DNA of 64,000 nucleotides from Nannobrachium achirus (GCA_963921795.1 OY997645.1:17695365-17759364), one strand, 5' to 3'; shown: positions 28,194 through 41,422, counted from the stretch's first letter. A program made the numbers and translations. The notes: generated by a model from the sequence alone, not told the origin.

Positions 28194-29245
28194 CACCAGT
28201 AAGACTCCCTAATCGGGAGATAAGCGACCGTTGGTCGCTTATCTCCACAAATAGGCCAAAAGTTTGTTTTACCAATTATCAAGACATACGGGCAGTTGAC
28301 AGTTTGCCATGGTTACTCATTGAAGTTGAATCTCCATATATGGAGACATAAGTTGCTCATACCATAGCAACCATGTTTTTTACAGGGCCTGGGATTGATG
28401 ACATCAGAAATCTCCATATATGGGCATGAAAGGGATTTTGTTTCTGGAAATATGTCTGTGGGGTGCCACAATTGGAATAAAACACTTACATCACACATCT
28501 GGATATCCATACAGCCCATCTAGTTTGCCTGTGTCCATTTATGCCCATATATCTAATGACATTGGGACACTGATCTCCATATATGGGCATAAAACTTATG
28601 TTAATTAGTAAAGCCTGGGGATCTCCATATATGGGCATGAGGGGTACCCTAAAAGGGCATCATCTGGGAATAGCAAATATAGTTATCCTAGAAAGTGAAA
28701 ATCTTACATCAAAGGCCATAACTACCTACTTACCACCATACTGCATTCCTCATTAAACTACCTACCAGTAAGATGCCTATAGGGAGAAAAGCAAAGGGCG
28801 AGGTTGCACCATTTCTTGGTCTTCTGGCCAGTGATGTATATTAGACCATTTAACCATATATGGAGACATCTGGTACCCAAAGATATTCACAGATATGGGC
28901 TTAATATTGATGACATAAGGGATCTCCATATATGGGCGTAAAAGGGATTTGGTTCCCCTGGCATCACAGGGATCTCCATATATGGGCATAAAATGGATTT
29001 GGTTACCCTGGCAACACGGGGATCTCCATATCTCCATATATGGGCATAAAAGGGATTTGGTTCCCCTGGCATCACAGGGATCTCCATATATGGGCATAAA
29101 AGGGATTTGGTTCCCCTGGACCAAGACTCTTCGATTTAAACATCAACAAAGGTGTGACGTTTGTTGATGGTCACAAAGGTGTGACGGACGGACGGACGGA
29201 CGGCCGGTGGAGGTTTTCATAGTAAACTGCTCCCTGACGGTCGCA
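28194..29245. mobile_element. CATATATGG-family element, complete copy with candidate TSD
   Basis: ATAATAAT at 28186-28193 and 29246-29253 flanks the copy. The left end is CACCAGTAAGACTCC, the right end GACGGTCGCA. Just inside the left end is a hairpin (GGAGATAAGCGACC with GGTCGCTTATCTCC). The centre carries a 50-bp minisatellite and the right part GACGGACG repeats. The TSD is low-complexity, so it is supportive rather than proof. Non-coding, superfamily unknown. Confidence 0.7.
28919..29119 (+). repeat. 50-bp minisatellite, four units
   Basis: Units starting GGGATCTCCATATATGGGC occur at 28919, 28969, 29019 (with an 8-bp internal duplication) and 29077. Each continues TAAAAGGGATTTGGTTCCCC. 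Related single units are scattered in the other copies of the family at 19305-19480, 28400-28640, 34460-34500 and 54820-55010. Confidence 0.93.
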
Positions 29246-29253
29246 ATAATAAT

Positions 29254-29533
29254 GCACTGTCCTCCAACTCCACTCTGTCCAGCGCCGGGCTCTGATAGCT
29301 CCACGACCCGACAATAGGTGACTTGGTTGTGGTAGATCATCCGATGTAGACAGCACTACGGCCGGTAGCGACGCCTCCTCGCCCTCGCTGATAAAATCAT
29401 TCTTTTCACCAGGCTGCTGCTGGGCTGCTTCTGCCTCCAGACATTTTCGGTTTTTATATCTTACATCCTCTGCAATTTGCACGCATGGTTGAACGCTGGT
29501 TCCATCTTCTATTAAGGTAAATCCCGCCACCAT
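29254..29533 (-). pseudogene. Possible 5' exon remnant of the hAT element
   Basis: Reading leftwards from an ATG at 29531-29533 there are about 93 open codons before the nested element begins. The product starts MVAGFTLIEDG and contains an acidic, Ser-rich middle (FISEGEEASLPAVVLSTSDD). The composition is typical of the disordered N-terminus of a transposase or transcription factor, but no zinc-binding or catalytic motif is visible. It lies 425 bp inside the right end of the 3.2-kb hAT element, where a first exon of a minus-strand transposase would be expected. Function unassigned. Confidence 0.35.
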
Positions 29534-29965
29534 TTTTTGAACGAGTTACATGACGTGAGGAGCAAACCACTTGAGCAGGGGGAATGGAGTCTCTACCTCC
29601 CTCTACCAGTCACAATCAATTCACCCCCCCCCCCCCCCTCCCCCCTCCCCCCCCCCCCCCTTAATGACAATGGATAATGGACCGGGCCGGCCCAGTTGTC
29701 TCTATTAGGGCCGATGGGTGGTGACTGCGTGCTTTTATACTTATTAGTATTAATTATTTTTGGGGAGGGCTCGGCCAGTTATTTTAGTTGTTGTAAGGAT
29801 GCGACTATTATCAAAATGACTTAATATATTAAATATATATATATATATATATATATTTATAATTCTTTTTTTTTTTTTTTTGATTTTTTTTGGGTGGGCA
29901 CAAAAACGAAATGGGTGGGCCTAGGCCTAGTCAGGCCCACCCGTGGCTACGCCCCTGGATCAAAG

Positions 29966-30202
29966 TACATTAAACTGTCTTTTAAACCATTATAGTAATT
30001 TGTTTTTGTTGGAGGGGAGATACAAACTCAAATGTTCCATATCCCCTCTCTTCGCTACTTCTCATTGAGGCTTAGTCAAGCATTATGATGAAAGGCAGTA
30101 ATTACAGGCAACCGTAATGAAGCCCTACTAAAAATATTCATTTGCATTAATCTTCCGAAACACTGCAGCACGCGTGTGAGCAATACCCTTGCGTAAGACA
30201 TA
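29966..30202. other. No gene seen
   Basis: Unassigned spacer between the hAT element and the foldback element. Confidence 0.3.
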
Positions 30203-31585
30203 CATATTCGCCTACACGCATTTGGTCCTTTCGCCTGGCATTTTCGCCTTGGAGGAGAGTCTTTTCACCTACCTGTCTGAGCCATTTCGCCTACCCTCAA
30301 TTCTGCTGTCAGACTGTCCATGTTTGCAAATTATCTCTTTGTCATTTAAATATTATAGTGACTGTGACAGTGGTGTCAAGTGAATCTAACAGTTTATTTG
30401 ACATTTATTATTTACATCACATTTTATTCCTAAAAAATGGCAAAATAGTTTTTTATGCCTGTTGACAGGCAAGGTTGATTCTATAGGCTATTTAGGTGTA
30501 GCATATATCTTATATAGACCTATATAGGCTAATAGCCTACATATATATTTTGTATAGCCTAATGTTAAAACAATATAGGCCTACAATACTGTTCATTTTA
30601 CAATACTGTTAGTAAGGGGAACATAAGAAAATCTGCGAAGTAAATCGTTACCAAGAAATTTCTTCACCAATGTGTTTCTAAAGGTGTGTAATAATATGTA
30701 CTAAAAGGTTGAAATTCAACTCCCGGGGGAAACATCATAAAAAAATGATTTGTGTTTGTGTCCCATTAACTTTACTATACAGGAAAAAAATACAAAAAAT
30801 GTATCTGCTTTAAGTAACATGTGGGGGGTCAAACTAGGGCTTTTTCATGATGCTGAATCCATTGCAAGCATTTGTTTTGCATGAAAAACATTCCATGGGC
30901 TACAAATGGCCCCCACAATGGTGAAAAGTGATGATTCATCACTAAACCATCGTTTTGTGGGTCTGATTTTAGCCCAAGGAATGTATTTCGTGCAAAGCAA
31001 ATGCTTGCAATGGATTCAGCATCATGAAAAACCCCTAGGTTGACCCCTCACATGCTACTTAAAGCAGATTTATTTTTTGTGTTTTTTTCCTGTATAGTAA
31101 ATTAATGGGACAAAAACACAAATCCGTTTTTTTATGAGGTTTCCCCCGGGAGTTGAATTTCAACCTTTTAGTACATATTACTACACACCTTTAGAAACAC
31201 ATTGGTGAAGAAATTTCTTGGTAACGATTTACTTCGCAGATTGGTCAAATATCTTATAAAATCCCCTTACTATGTTCAATACTGCACCAAAGAATGTATA
31301 GTATCGGGACATGGATTAATTAATTATTTGGGCGCACCTGATTCCAATAGCTCTGTATTTATGTGATTACTATGGAGTGCATAGGATAGCCGTGTGTAGG
31401 TTTGACATGTAACACCACTGTCACAGTCACTATAATATTTAAATGACAAAGAGATAATATGAAAACATGGACAGTCTGACAGCAGAATTGAGGGTAGGCG
31501 AAATGGCTCAGACAGGTAGGTGAAAAGACTCTCCTCCAAGGCGAAAATGCCAGGCGAAAGGACCAAATGCGTGTAGGCGAATATG
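30203..31585. mobile_element. 1.38-kb foldback palindrome
   Basis: Outer arms 30203-30379 and 31408-31585 are inverted and highly similar. Inner arms from about 30600 to 30930 and 30932 to about 31283 are inverted as well and meet at GATGATTCATC. Between outer and inner arms the two sides differ (about 220 versus 125 bp). Landmarks are CATATTCGCCTACACGC at the outer ends and ACTCCCGGGGGAAAC in the inner arms. Both strands encode almost the same 60-residue open frame for this reason. It may be a foldback DNA transposon. No transposase and no clear TSD. Confidence 0.85.
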
Positions 31586-32282
31586 TTATAGGCGAATATG
31601 CCTGACACCGTATTGGCCATTGTCTGACGATGGCCACAGGTACAGCTGTCTCATGCCAGTGAGCGATCTTTTGAGTAACAAAGCATTTCTAATTGATCAT
31701 GACAGGGACTCGGCTGCCAGATTTCATTCAGTCAGCCGGGAGAATGTTTATCGTCCAGTTTCGTATGACACTCTGCACTGTCACTGTAAAAAGAAATATA
31801 TATATATATATATATATATAAGATAATACCGGAGATGAATGGCATGACAAATCTAAGCCAAAAGAAATCAGGGGAAAAAATAAAACAAAAGAAATTCGAA
31901 ATGTTGTTTGTCCTGCTCCCACATCTTACCTTCAATGCTGACTTCAGCAATATAAATAACTAATGCTGTGTATAAGCAACATAAGTTATGGATTGAGTTG
32001 TAACAATATAGAAAAGGGAAGAAAACATGTTTCACTGCCAACAGATGGATCTTTGGACATCAATTAATTAGCATATGTTCAGTGATTCTTAAAACGATAT
32101 CCAAACATCAATAGAACTGAGAATTTGTCTTCACTATAAACCATTTTTGTTACCTTTCATAATAAACTTTAAAGCTGTTCCTGAAGGTAATAGCATTTCC
32201 CTATTTTTGCTCAGCACTTGCTCATGTTTCAATCTTAAACTTGCAAGAATGTTTAGACTGCATTTAGTGTTGTGTGTGTTAT
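31586..32282. other. No gene seen
   Basis: (TA)n at 31797-31820. Otherwise AT-rich unassigned sequence. Confidence 0.35.
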
Positions 32283-33302
32283 TGCGACCGAAGGTTGCAT
32301 ATACTCTGAAGAACCGTGTCGCTTGAGTGACCTTCCTTCCGTAACCTCTGTGATGTCAGTGTGATGTCAGCGAGTTGTGACATCACTTCCTGTACAGGGC
32401 GGCTACACGAAATGTGGATAACACTATATATGGAGATAGTCCAGTCCATCATGTCATATGGGACTACCGTCATAGAAAGTAGCCATTGTTAGGCCGGAGT
32501 CAATGGCTGTCTGTCTGACTGTCTGTACAGGAAGTGATGTCACATGACATACTTTTTATATATATATGTAAATATGGGGGCGTCTGTGTTAAGAACGTTT
32601 CGTTGTCAAGCTCAACGTTGGGCATTTGGACCTATACATGGAGAAATGGAGTGAATCTGTTTGGCCTAAACATGGAGATGTGGATAACACTATGGAGATA
32701 GTCTAGTCCAATATGTCATATGGGACTACCGTCATAGACAGTAGCCATTGTTAATCCGGAGTCAATGGCTGACTGTCTGTACAGGAAGTGATGTCACATG
32801 ACATACTTTTTATGCCCATATATGAGTCCTAACATGGAGATGTGGATAACACTATATATGGAGATAGTCTAGTCCAATATGTCATATGGGACTACCGTCA
32901 TAGACAGTAGCCATTGTTAGGTCGGAGTCAATGGCTGTCTGTCTGACTGTCTGTACAGGAAGTGATGTCACATGACATACTTTTTATGCCCATATATGAG
33001 TCCTTCTGTACCACATCTCCATGTTTAGGCAAACTCCACACAGAAAGGCCCTATCGCCAACCCAACCTAGGGTGTGAGCGATAGGGCCTTTCTGTGTGGA
33101 GTTTGCATGTTCTCCCCGTGTCTCCTAGGGTTAATACCCTCACAAAAACATGAACAAACTCCCCCCAGAATGACAACAACTAGAATCGTCAGAGAAACGC
33201 TGTGGTTGGCCAGATGGTCAAGAATTGGCGCGACCTCGCCCTTTAGGGCGAGGTTGCATGTCACCCTGATGTCGCATTCCACCCTCAGGTGTCTTACTAG
33301 TG
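32283..33302. mobile_element. CATATATGG-family copy, inverted orientation
   Basis: Starts TGCGACCGAAGGTTGCA and ends GTGTCTTACTAGTG, the reverse of the copy at 28194. The interior has three tandem-like blocks with GGACTACCGTCATAGA, AGTAGCCATTGTTA and CAGGAAGTGATGTCACATGA (from about 32400, 32690 and 32870). Flanking octamers do not match. Confidence 0.68.
33029..33106. repeat. Perfect 29-bp-arm hairpin
   Basis: Arms at 33029-33057 and 33078-33106 are exact reverse complements (outer GCAAACTCCACACAGAAAGG), with a 20-nt loop. The right arm runs into GTTTGCATGTTCTCCCCGTG, a phrase I recognise as common in dispersed fish repeats. Confidence 0.9.
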
Positions 33303-33369
33303 CTGATCATACCATAACACAACATAACCTAAAATGTGTTCTGCATAGCACTCAAGCAGCCAATGTGGA

Positions 33370-33435
<66 letters not shown>

Positions 33436-33448
33436 CTGCCTGCGTGTG

Positions 33449-33479
<31 letters not shown>

Positions 33480-34269
33480 TTACGTGAGTACGTGCGTGTG
33501 TGTGAGAGAGAGATAATGATTTTTTTATTTTTAGTTAGGGAGTTAGCATGTCTGCACCATGGAATTATGCATCGATCAGGATGTTGAGGCAAACGGCAGA
33601 GTCACAGAGATGAGTCAAGTATTTCTGCGATACAAGTTTATTATATGATGTCATGGGAGAATTACTTTAAACACTCAGATCGGTGGTGGTACTGTATACA
33701 GTAGACGGACAGTATAGGGGGAACTATTGGGGTCATATACTGTAACAGTAAAATCCATCTTGAATTTATAATCTGATTTTCAGAACACATACTAAGGCCA
33801 AATATGAAATATAAGTTTGTTTGATAGTTTAGTTTTATTCATGCTGATGATTTGTCATTGCCTCAGGGCAACACTAGCAATTAGACCAATTTTGTTCAGG
33901 TATTATCGCAATAGGCTGACTTGTAGGCAGCCTATTGTGATAATATTGGTGGCTGTCATGCCTGAGATGAGAGCTCACAGGCCCTCTCAATTGGCATGAC
34001 TCAGTGGATAGGGTCAATAGTTATTATATTTTGACTTTTGGGACAAACTTGCAGAAGGAGCAAGTGTGTCAGACGCCGGTAACTGCAAACAAAAGCGTTT
34101 GGCACGGCCAAAACGCTGAGAACTGGACGTCCATGTGGCTGTAATGTTGAAGTCCTTAAAAGGCATAATGTGCCCCCCCCCCCCCCCCCCACCTTCAAGG
34201 CACATGTTGACATTTCACCATCACAATATGCCTTTTGGGGAGTGAGACAGTGTTGGAATATTATTACTA
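33303..34269. other. No gene seen; TG/TGCG microsatellite
   Basis: (TG)n then (TGCG)n at 33372-33513. Poly(C) at 34173-34190. Otherwise unassigned. Confidence 0.5.
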
Positions 34270-34808
34270 GTAAGACGCCTCAGGGCAACATGCAACCTTG
34301 CCTTAAGGGCAGAATTCTTGGCTATCTGGCCAGTGATGTATATCGGACCAGTTACCATCTCAACAGTCAACAGTGCCTGTTGAGATTGGCAGACCATGCC
34401 CATATATGGGCATTACCAAATATGGTAATACACATATATTACACATATACACATATTGATGACATCGGGACAGGGATCTCCATAAATGGGCATAGAATGG
34501 ACAAGTACATAATTCATTTGCAAGTGTGATCTGGGAATGCCCATATATTGGCTTGTTCTGACATCACATTGTCGACTATATATGGGCATAAAATATATGG
34601 TGATAAAAGGGACATGAAGCCAGAGCGTGATGTCAGAGCAGCAAACCCATTCTGTTAAGAGTGGTTCCCCTGGACAGTGTCAGAGTGATGTCACAGTGAC
34701 AAGGGAACCAATAGACTGTAAAAATGTGGACTGACTGACTGACTGACTGACTGACTGACTGACTGACTGACTGACTGACTGACTGACTGACTGAATGACT
34801 GAATGACT

Positions 34809-34854
<46 letters not shown>
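34270..34854. mobile_element. CATATATGG-family copy ending in (GACT)n(GACA)n
   Basis: Starts ACTAGTAAGACGCCTCAGGG and continues TGGCCAGTGATGTATATCGG and CATATATGGGCAT units, then TGATGTCA/ACAGTGA repeats. It ends in a pure (GACT)n then (GACA)n tract at 34729-34854. The terminal TGCGACC segment is missing. Confidence 0.7.
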
Positions 34855-34886
34855 GATTGGATCAAATACGTAAGCACACTTGATGA

Positions 34887-35172
34887 ATTGCATTTTTATA
34901 GCGCTTTTCCAAGTGCTCAAAGCGCTTTACAATGGTTCATTCATTCACACATTGGGAAGTGAAGCGGCGAACATTCGACGCCAGCGTCCTCACTTCCCAC
35001 ATTCACACACCAATGGTGGCAAGCTTTCACCAACCAACTCATTGGAGGCAATGTGGGGTTCAATGTCTTGCCCAAGGACACTTCGACATGTTGACAGGAG
35101 GAGCTGGGATTTGAACCTCCGACCCACGGATCATTGGCCAACCCACTCTACCTCCTGAGCTACAGCCGCCCC
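34887..35172 (-). mobile_element. tRNA-derived SINE, nearly complete
   Basis: Minus-strand head GGGGCGGCTGTAGCTCAGGA, A box TAGCTCAGGAGGTAGAGTGG and B box GGAGGTTCAAATCC, followed by CCTTGGGCAAGACATTGAAC. Its 3' end is AAAGCGCTATAAAAATGCAA, a LINE-like tail. RNA polymerase III promoter boxes are well preserved, so this copy is younger than the one at 7728-7954. Confidence 0.88.
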
Positions 35173-36617
35173 AAACTTGAGGAACTTGGTTAGGCCTATT
35201 CATAAGTCATTTGGATTTGAGGGCCTATGTAACCTTCAAAGAGCATTACTAGTCAATATTCTGGCTTAATTAAATCAATATAGTAAAATACCACAGCATA
35301 TTATTATAGACGTTTTACTGAGAAGATAGACTGCAAGCTATTGATTTAAATCGTCCAATGTTTTAGTGTACAAACAACAGAGCTTGTAATTCCCACCAAG
35401 CACAAGTGGTGTCCTTTACTACTGGTTTATTTGAAGGCGTCTCTTCAAATCCCTTCTAATCCACCGTTAAAACGAAACAACATAAAATAAATTACAAATG
35501 ACACCACAGCATGTAGAATACATATTTTACCAAAGTAAAAGACAGACAAGGAAAAATACCTTGTTGGCTGCATGCTACACAAAAGGGAATACTCTTCAGT
35601 CTTCAGGAGGTCCTTATAACCTTTCTTATAACTTGAAACAAAGTCTCTTAGTCTTGTGACCAGTATAAAATTAAGCTTCTGTACCTTGCTGCTTGTTGCT
35701 TGATTACTAATGCAAAAGTCCTGAGTGAACACAATTCATGTGAGAGCAGACCAAAGAGACACAGAACGTGACTTTGACACTTCAAAATAAATGTACCACT
35801 ATGACTTGACAAATGAACATGAAATAAAGTATGACTTAAAATAACTCAATATGAACTTGGGACTATAGAAAATAACATACTGTAGTGACAACAGTTACAG
35901 AGCTCTTACACCAAGGTTCAGGGGATCGGACAAAAAACCCTTAACCCTTACGTTTTGTTCGGATTTACTGCACCTTGGATCTGTTCGCTGGTCATTTTGA
36001 CCCGGGGGATATTTGGTTTAAGAAACGATACTAATATAAATTGTAACTTCATTTTAACATCATCATACAATCATCATTGTTTGCATTCATGCTTTGCTAT
36101 ATCACATTAATCACTGAAAGAGCTAGGCGTTTTTACTGAGCTGAAATTCATGTAAAATAAGTGATGTGAACATGTGAACACACATGAACATTACATATGA
36201 ATGTACACATGCTTCACAAACACGGACCGCATGTGAGGCACAGATGAGCTTCTTGCACCTCCTGTAAGCAGTCTGTCTTCCTGTCTACTGTTGTAGGACA
36301 GATGCTTCAAGTTCACTGTTTATTTTACCATTATATCATATGAATTATTTGGAATTGAGACAAAGTCAATGTATGATGATGATTTTACATGTTAATCACA
36401 GAAGAATCTTTAAGGCCAGTGAGTTTCAGGTGGGAAAAAAAAACTTCTACCTTCTTTTTTCAAATGAAAATTTTAAGCAGGTCAAAATTACCCCAAACAA
36501 TAGTTTGCCACACCAATAGTTAATCTTGTTATTTCAATGATTACCATAATAATACATTTGACACAAAATGCAGCTATACCCTTTAATTATCTCCCACAGG
36601 CTTACAGGTTTAAAAAG

Positions 36618-36665
<48 letters not shown>

Positions 36666-39600
36666 AAGCTGAATTCTGAAAGTTGACGTTTGAACATGGA
36701 AATGTGACATTACATGGTGGAAAAGGTGGCATTTGGAGGGGCCACAACCTGAATAGGAAATTACTTAATTAGGGAAAGTCAAAGAATAGCTCTCTGAGAG
36801 ACAGTTTTTTTTTTTTTGCCAGGATTAAATCAGCTTAGATATAAAATGTAATGTCAGAGAATCCCTATCATTAGTGGAGATCTGCTGGCTTCCTGTCTAG
36901 ACTTCACTTCCTGTCACTGCCTGAGTGACACAAACGCGGTGTCACAGTGTGACAAAAAGCAGGAGCATATCACTCATCATGTCTATGGCCTATATTTTAA
37001 TACTGAAATATCACCCTTTGTAAAAGGTAGAGTCCATGATTTGAGTTTTCTTTCTCTTCAGCAATGCTATGAGGAACGACCACCAGAACAGTAACACATG
37101 GAGTGGTCAAATTTACAGGATATAAAAAAATGTTAATATTTTGTATTTATTTGATTAAAAAATAAAAATAAAAATAAAACGAGGAACTGAAAGATAACAA
37201 AATAATAATAATAATTTAATCAATCAAGAGTACGTCATTGCAAGAGATAACAAGCTCTACTTTTTAATAATGTTTATTATTATTATATTATTATTACACA
37301 TGATGCTCAGCAAAAAAAAATATATATATATTTTTCATATTTTCATTTACTTTCCGAAGAAAAAAAAAGACGGCCAAATGCACTGTCTGAGTCAGCGCTT
37401 TGGTTCCTGTGCCGCCTTTGAGCAGCATCAAATCCCACAGCAGAAAGGGGAGAAAATGGCATGTTTTAATTCCCAGGATGCAAAGGAGGTAGAGGAGAAA
37501 GCGAAGGGAAAGAGTTTTGTAAATGAGGAGCTCTCACCAAACTGATGACTAACCGAGATCTCTGACACAGAAGATCAAAGCCCTCCCTGAATCCAGGTCA
37601 CGTGTAGATGGATTGCGCATAAATATGTCTTGATTAAAGGAGGGCCTGCATTGATCTACATCAGAGAGTCTGACCCCCGCTGACCGATAACTCTGTGACA
37701 AGAGAACATCCCTCAGTATCAAATGTCACAACTCACCCAGCGAGTGCTTAATTGATCCCTGCCAGTGCCAGACTAGGACACAGGCTGATTAGAGGCTACT
37801 TTGTTTTGCAAATTCAGGTGAAGCCTTTCTCAGCACTCCTCGCTTTCTTGATTTTGCGTGGTCGATGCAAACATTGTTTACATAGTCTGATGCCTGTCAT
37901 ACAGCGTCCCATGATTCACCCAGAAAGCCACCAGATATATGTCTTGTGTTTTCTCCTCTCCTCTTACTTCTCCACAAGTATTTGTATTTGGACCATCAGC
38001 CGCCAGCAACACTCCCGGTCTACTTATTTACACACTTGTGGCTCTAACTCTAAAAAAAACTTAAAGGTGCTGCTGGAAATGACACTTCATTGGAGCTCCT
38101 GTCTATCTAATGTTGCCAGTGCACAGAAACCTCCGTACACGGCTACGTTACTGGGAGACAGAAGCTCTGGAAAATCACAGTGGTCGAAGGAGGTTAGTAG
38201 GAAGCACTTGGCGGCTGCTTTGTACTTCTGAGGCGCAAGCTCTGCCAGGCCTGGAGCACATTTTAATTTGGTGAAAAACGATTGGTTTTGAGTATCTCCT
38301 TCTCCTCTTTGCACTGCTATTTCCTGGGTAGACTCAGCCTTGCTGACGTAGCTCAGTACATGGGACCAGATCTGGACGTAAACGCTGACCTTGATAACAT
38401 TGAGACACATGTTAATGTTGGAGTACTTGTGTCATTTGAATCTTGCTGGCCCCTGTGTCCGACACCCAGAGCACAAACAAGACATTGCTTCTAGGGTGAC
38501 AAGAAGGCTAACCTACAGTATGTGGAGTAAAGAGGGACACTGGCTTCACAGCCACAGAGGAGCCGCACTCCAGCTGGAGGAATTGGACTCGTGATGTTTT
38601 CTGGCTCATGATGTTGCTACTACCCAGCAGGCAGCCCCGACATGAAGAGACTTACTTGGGCCATTGGCATTCTGTGGCAGATACACAGGGAGTGGAGTTG
38701 TCACCTCAGTGATGTATATAGCACAGGAGAGCAGTGGTGCAATTAGCATGACAGGATGGTTCATTCCCTGTCTTTATAGCGTGGCCAATGTAAGCTCCAC
38801 TGAAAATGTAAGGAACCATTCCCACGTCACCTGCCTCTATCTTTCACACAGAAGCCCCAGTTTGCTTGGCAAAATAGTGAATTTCTGTTGCAATGGTGCA
38901 CTGCTGAGGCAAATCTTGAAATAAAGGTAACAGTCCATTATATTATCATAGGCTACAGGTTACTGGTTCTTTCCACCCACACCTGTGTTTGTCTTTAAGC
39001 AATGTCCAAGTCCAAATTATCCTCCCTCATTCTCTACTTATTCACTCAAGAGACACTTGATACAATAGTTTCTCGCACCACCTTGGTTCAGAGACTAGGA
39101 GCAATCGTCCATGCCTTACCCTGTATCCTAAACTTCTTTGCCTATTTTTACTATTTTGAAAATCATTTTAAAATACTTCAAATAGCCCAAATGTCCAGTC
39201 ATATCAAGTAACCCTAACAGAAGTTAAGGTTACTTGGTCCGTAAAACATCTGTCTTCCACAGGCACAGCACACATGAACATAAAAACTCAATATAACCTC
39301 CATAAAATTAGTCATGACCATCACTTCGGTTTACACCTACACCCAGCAGAGCAGTTGAACTGTAATTGCAGGCTTCAGGACCTGCACTATTGATTACTTT
39401 TTCCTTGAATTCCTATCAAAGGTCAAGGTCACTGCATGGTCAAACCAATAAGCAAAATTGGCATTCAATCAAAGCAATCTCTGACTTTATATACATATAT
39501 TTTTAAATGTATAGCAACAGCAATAGTTGGTGATGGGTGCTTTAAAAAGGAACGCTACACACTCAACTCTAATTCGGCTGAAAATCTGTGGGATGCAGGA

Positions 39601-39771
39601 GCGATGCAAGGTTCTTATCCTTTAGTGGCATGTGCAAAGCAGTCATGCACATACAGTACAGTACTGTTATGCACAGATGTTCTGTATACAACAATGCATA
39701 CTCACTGTTAGGAAACACACACATGCATGCACACGCACACGCACACACACACGCACGCACACACACGCGCA

Positions 39772-39841
<70 letters not shown>

Positions 39842-39911
39842 CACGCATACACACATACTGTACACAAAACATGCAGACACGCTCACTTTAATACACCAGA
39901 ATAGAAATAGA

Positions 39912-39979
<68 letters not shown>

Positions 39980-40265
39980 ATGGCAGTTGTTCAGCTGGGC
40001 TGAGGAGTGGGACTTGCAGAACAAAGGCGATCTCATCGCATGCTCTGCCATGGGAGTTCACATCACCAGCGAGGGAAGGAGCGGCTAGTTTTTCCCCTTC
40101 TCCCCATTACCCAGAGGTCTTAATTAGTTTAGGTTAATCACGCGCCACCGTAATTGACTACTGTTGTTTCTCCTTTTCATCTATCATTTCACTGCCTGGA
40201 ACCAACCTGCGGTAGGGGACCTCATTTCACGTAACACTGGTGATGATACACCCCAATTCCCCAAT
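35173..40265. other. Longest stretch without recognised elements
   Basis: No exon or complete transposon recognised. At 35935-36015 a piece with ACCCTTAACCCTTACG and GGTCATTTTGACCC resembles fish TIR-element debris. Microsatellites are GA at 36620-36668, ATT/AAT runs near 37200-37300, CA/CGCA at 39714-39857 and GA at 39916-39976. The interval 37500-39000 is relatively complex and repeat-poor. It could hold non-coding conserved sequence, but nothing in it shows that directly. Confidence 0.45.
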
Positions 40266-40375
<110 letters not shown>

Positions 40376-41422
40376 GTGGGTGACGTGACGTAACGTTTTT
40401 GCTGTCCTCTGTGTCAAACATGTATAAATAAAAAATATATTTGTCAAAAACCTTCTGAATATTGTGCAGGACATTAAGCTTTATGTGAACTTACTCAAGA
40501 TTAAAGCATTTCATTCCTCATTTCTTCAGAATGTTCAACCAAACATGGCAAAACTCATATGGTGTGACTGTCCTGACCTTGTTTCTCAAAGTGGGAACTT
40601 GAATAAAACTAAGAAAAAGAATTGCTAAAAATCATTTGAAAATGAATTTAGGCTAAAAAAATGTCTATTTGTGAGCCTATATCTTTTCAAAGTCAAAGCA
40701 TAATGTTTTCAGTCATTTCTGATCAAAAACATTTTGTCCCCCAAACCAAAATCATTTGGTGTGACACTAGTTTGGACAAATTAAACAGGCAATTATTTGG
40801 ACACCTATTGGCTAGAGAGGTCCTTCTTCTGTAAGGCTATTCAGCACTCCCAGCACAACTGCAAGACAGGTGTCTGAGGTGAGTTATGATTTTAACATTT
40901 TCATGAAATGCCATCTTGTTGAAACTTTGACAAACTCACCACTTTGGATGTCTGTTGGTGTGACACCTTTTCATTAAAAAAAGCTTAAGTTATTTGAAGT
41001 TTTGGTCATATTTCCATGTAGATCTAGGTTGCTTTGTTATAGCTAGCATGCTGTTAGCATGCTAATGTGTACATAGTAGCCTCAAGGTAAACCTAAATGC
41101 AGAAAAACGTAATATGGTGTGACACTTAATCATAATGGTGTGACATCTGCTTGTCACGCCATATGACTTGATTGTCACACCATATGATTTATACTGTATT
41201 TAACTACAGATATAACAATAAATAACAAAGTTCCATGTTTCTTTTGTACATTTAAACATTTGTTTTAAACATTTCTACATAAAATGTAATTTAGCTTCAT
41301 TCAGTGATACTTCAAATTCATCAGACAGAGCAGAAACCCCTTCACAGAAACCTTAACATATTGTTTCAATCTAAACAATATTTTCTCTTTGTCTTAAACT
41401 ATACATTCCATTTTCTTGTGCT

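Larger units (their letters stand above)
26744..29957 (-). mobile_element. 3.2-kb hAT element with 8-bp TSD
   Basis: GATCAAAG at 26736-26743 and 29958-29965 flanks ends CAGTGGCGTAG and CTACGCCCCTG. Subterminal GACTAGGCCT is shared, inverted, by both ends. The octamer duplication and the CAG/CTG ends identify hAT. At 3.2 kb it is far longer than the other hAT copies here, and minus-strand coding remnants (29254-29533 and 27960-28185) suggest it descends from an autonomous copy. It contains (TA)n at 27115-27153 and 29833-29856, poly(C) at 29623-29660, and a nested CATATATGG-family element. Confidence 0.88.

Noticed and set aside
28919..29119. Regular 50-bp repeats that could be mistaken for a CRISPR-like array
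   Set aside because: Units are contiguous tandem repeats without unique spacers, in an animal genome and inside a transposon family.
29171..29533. A 120-codon intact gene
   Set aside because: The last part of the frame is the GACGGACG tract of the nested element; only the first about 93 codons could be old coding sequence.
34887..35172. tRNA gene on the minus strand
   Set aside because: A and B boxes are present, but no cloverleaf or anticodon arm is convincing and a LINE-like tail follows; it is a SINE. The same holds for 7728-7954 and 52704-52905.
35930..36020. Complete piggyBac element
   Set aside because: Only one end-like segment with GGTCATTTTGACCC is present; no matching inverted end or TTAA pair was found nearby.
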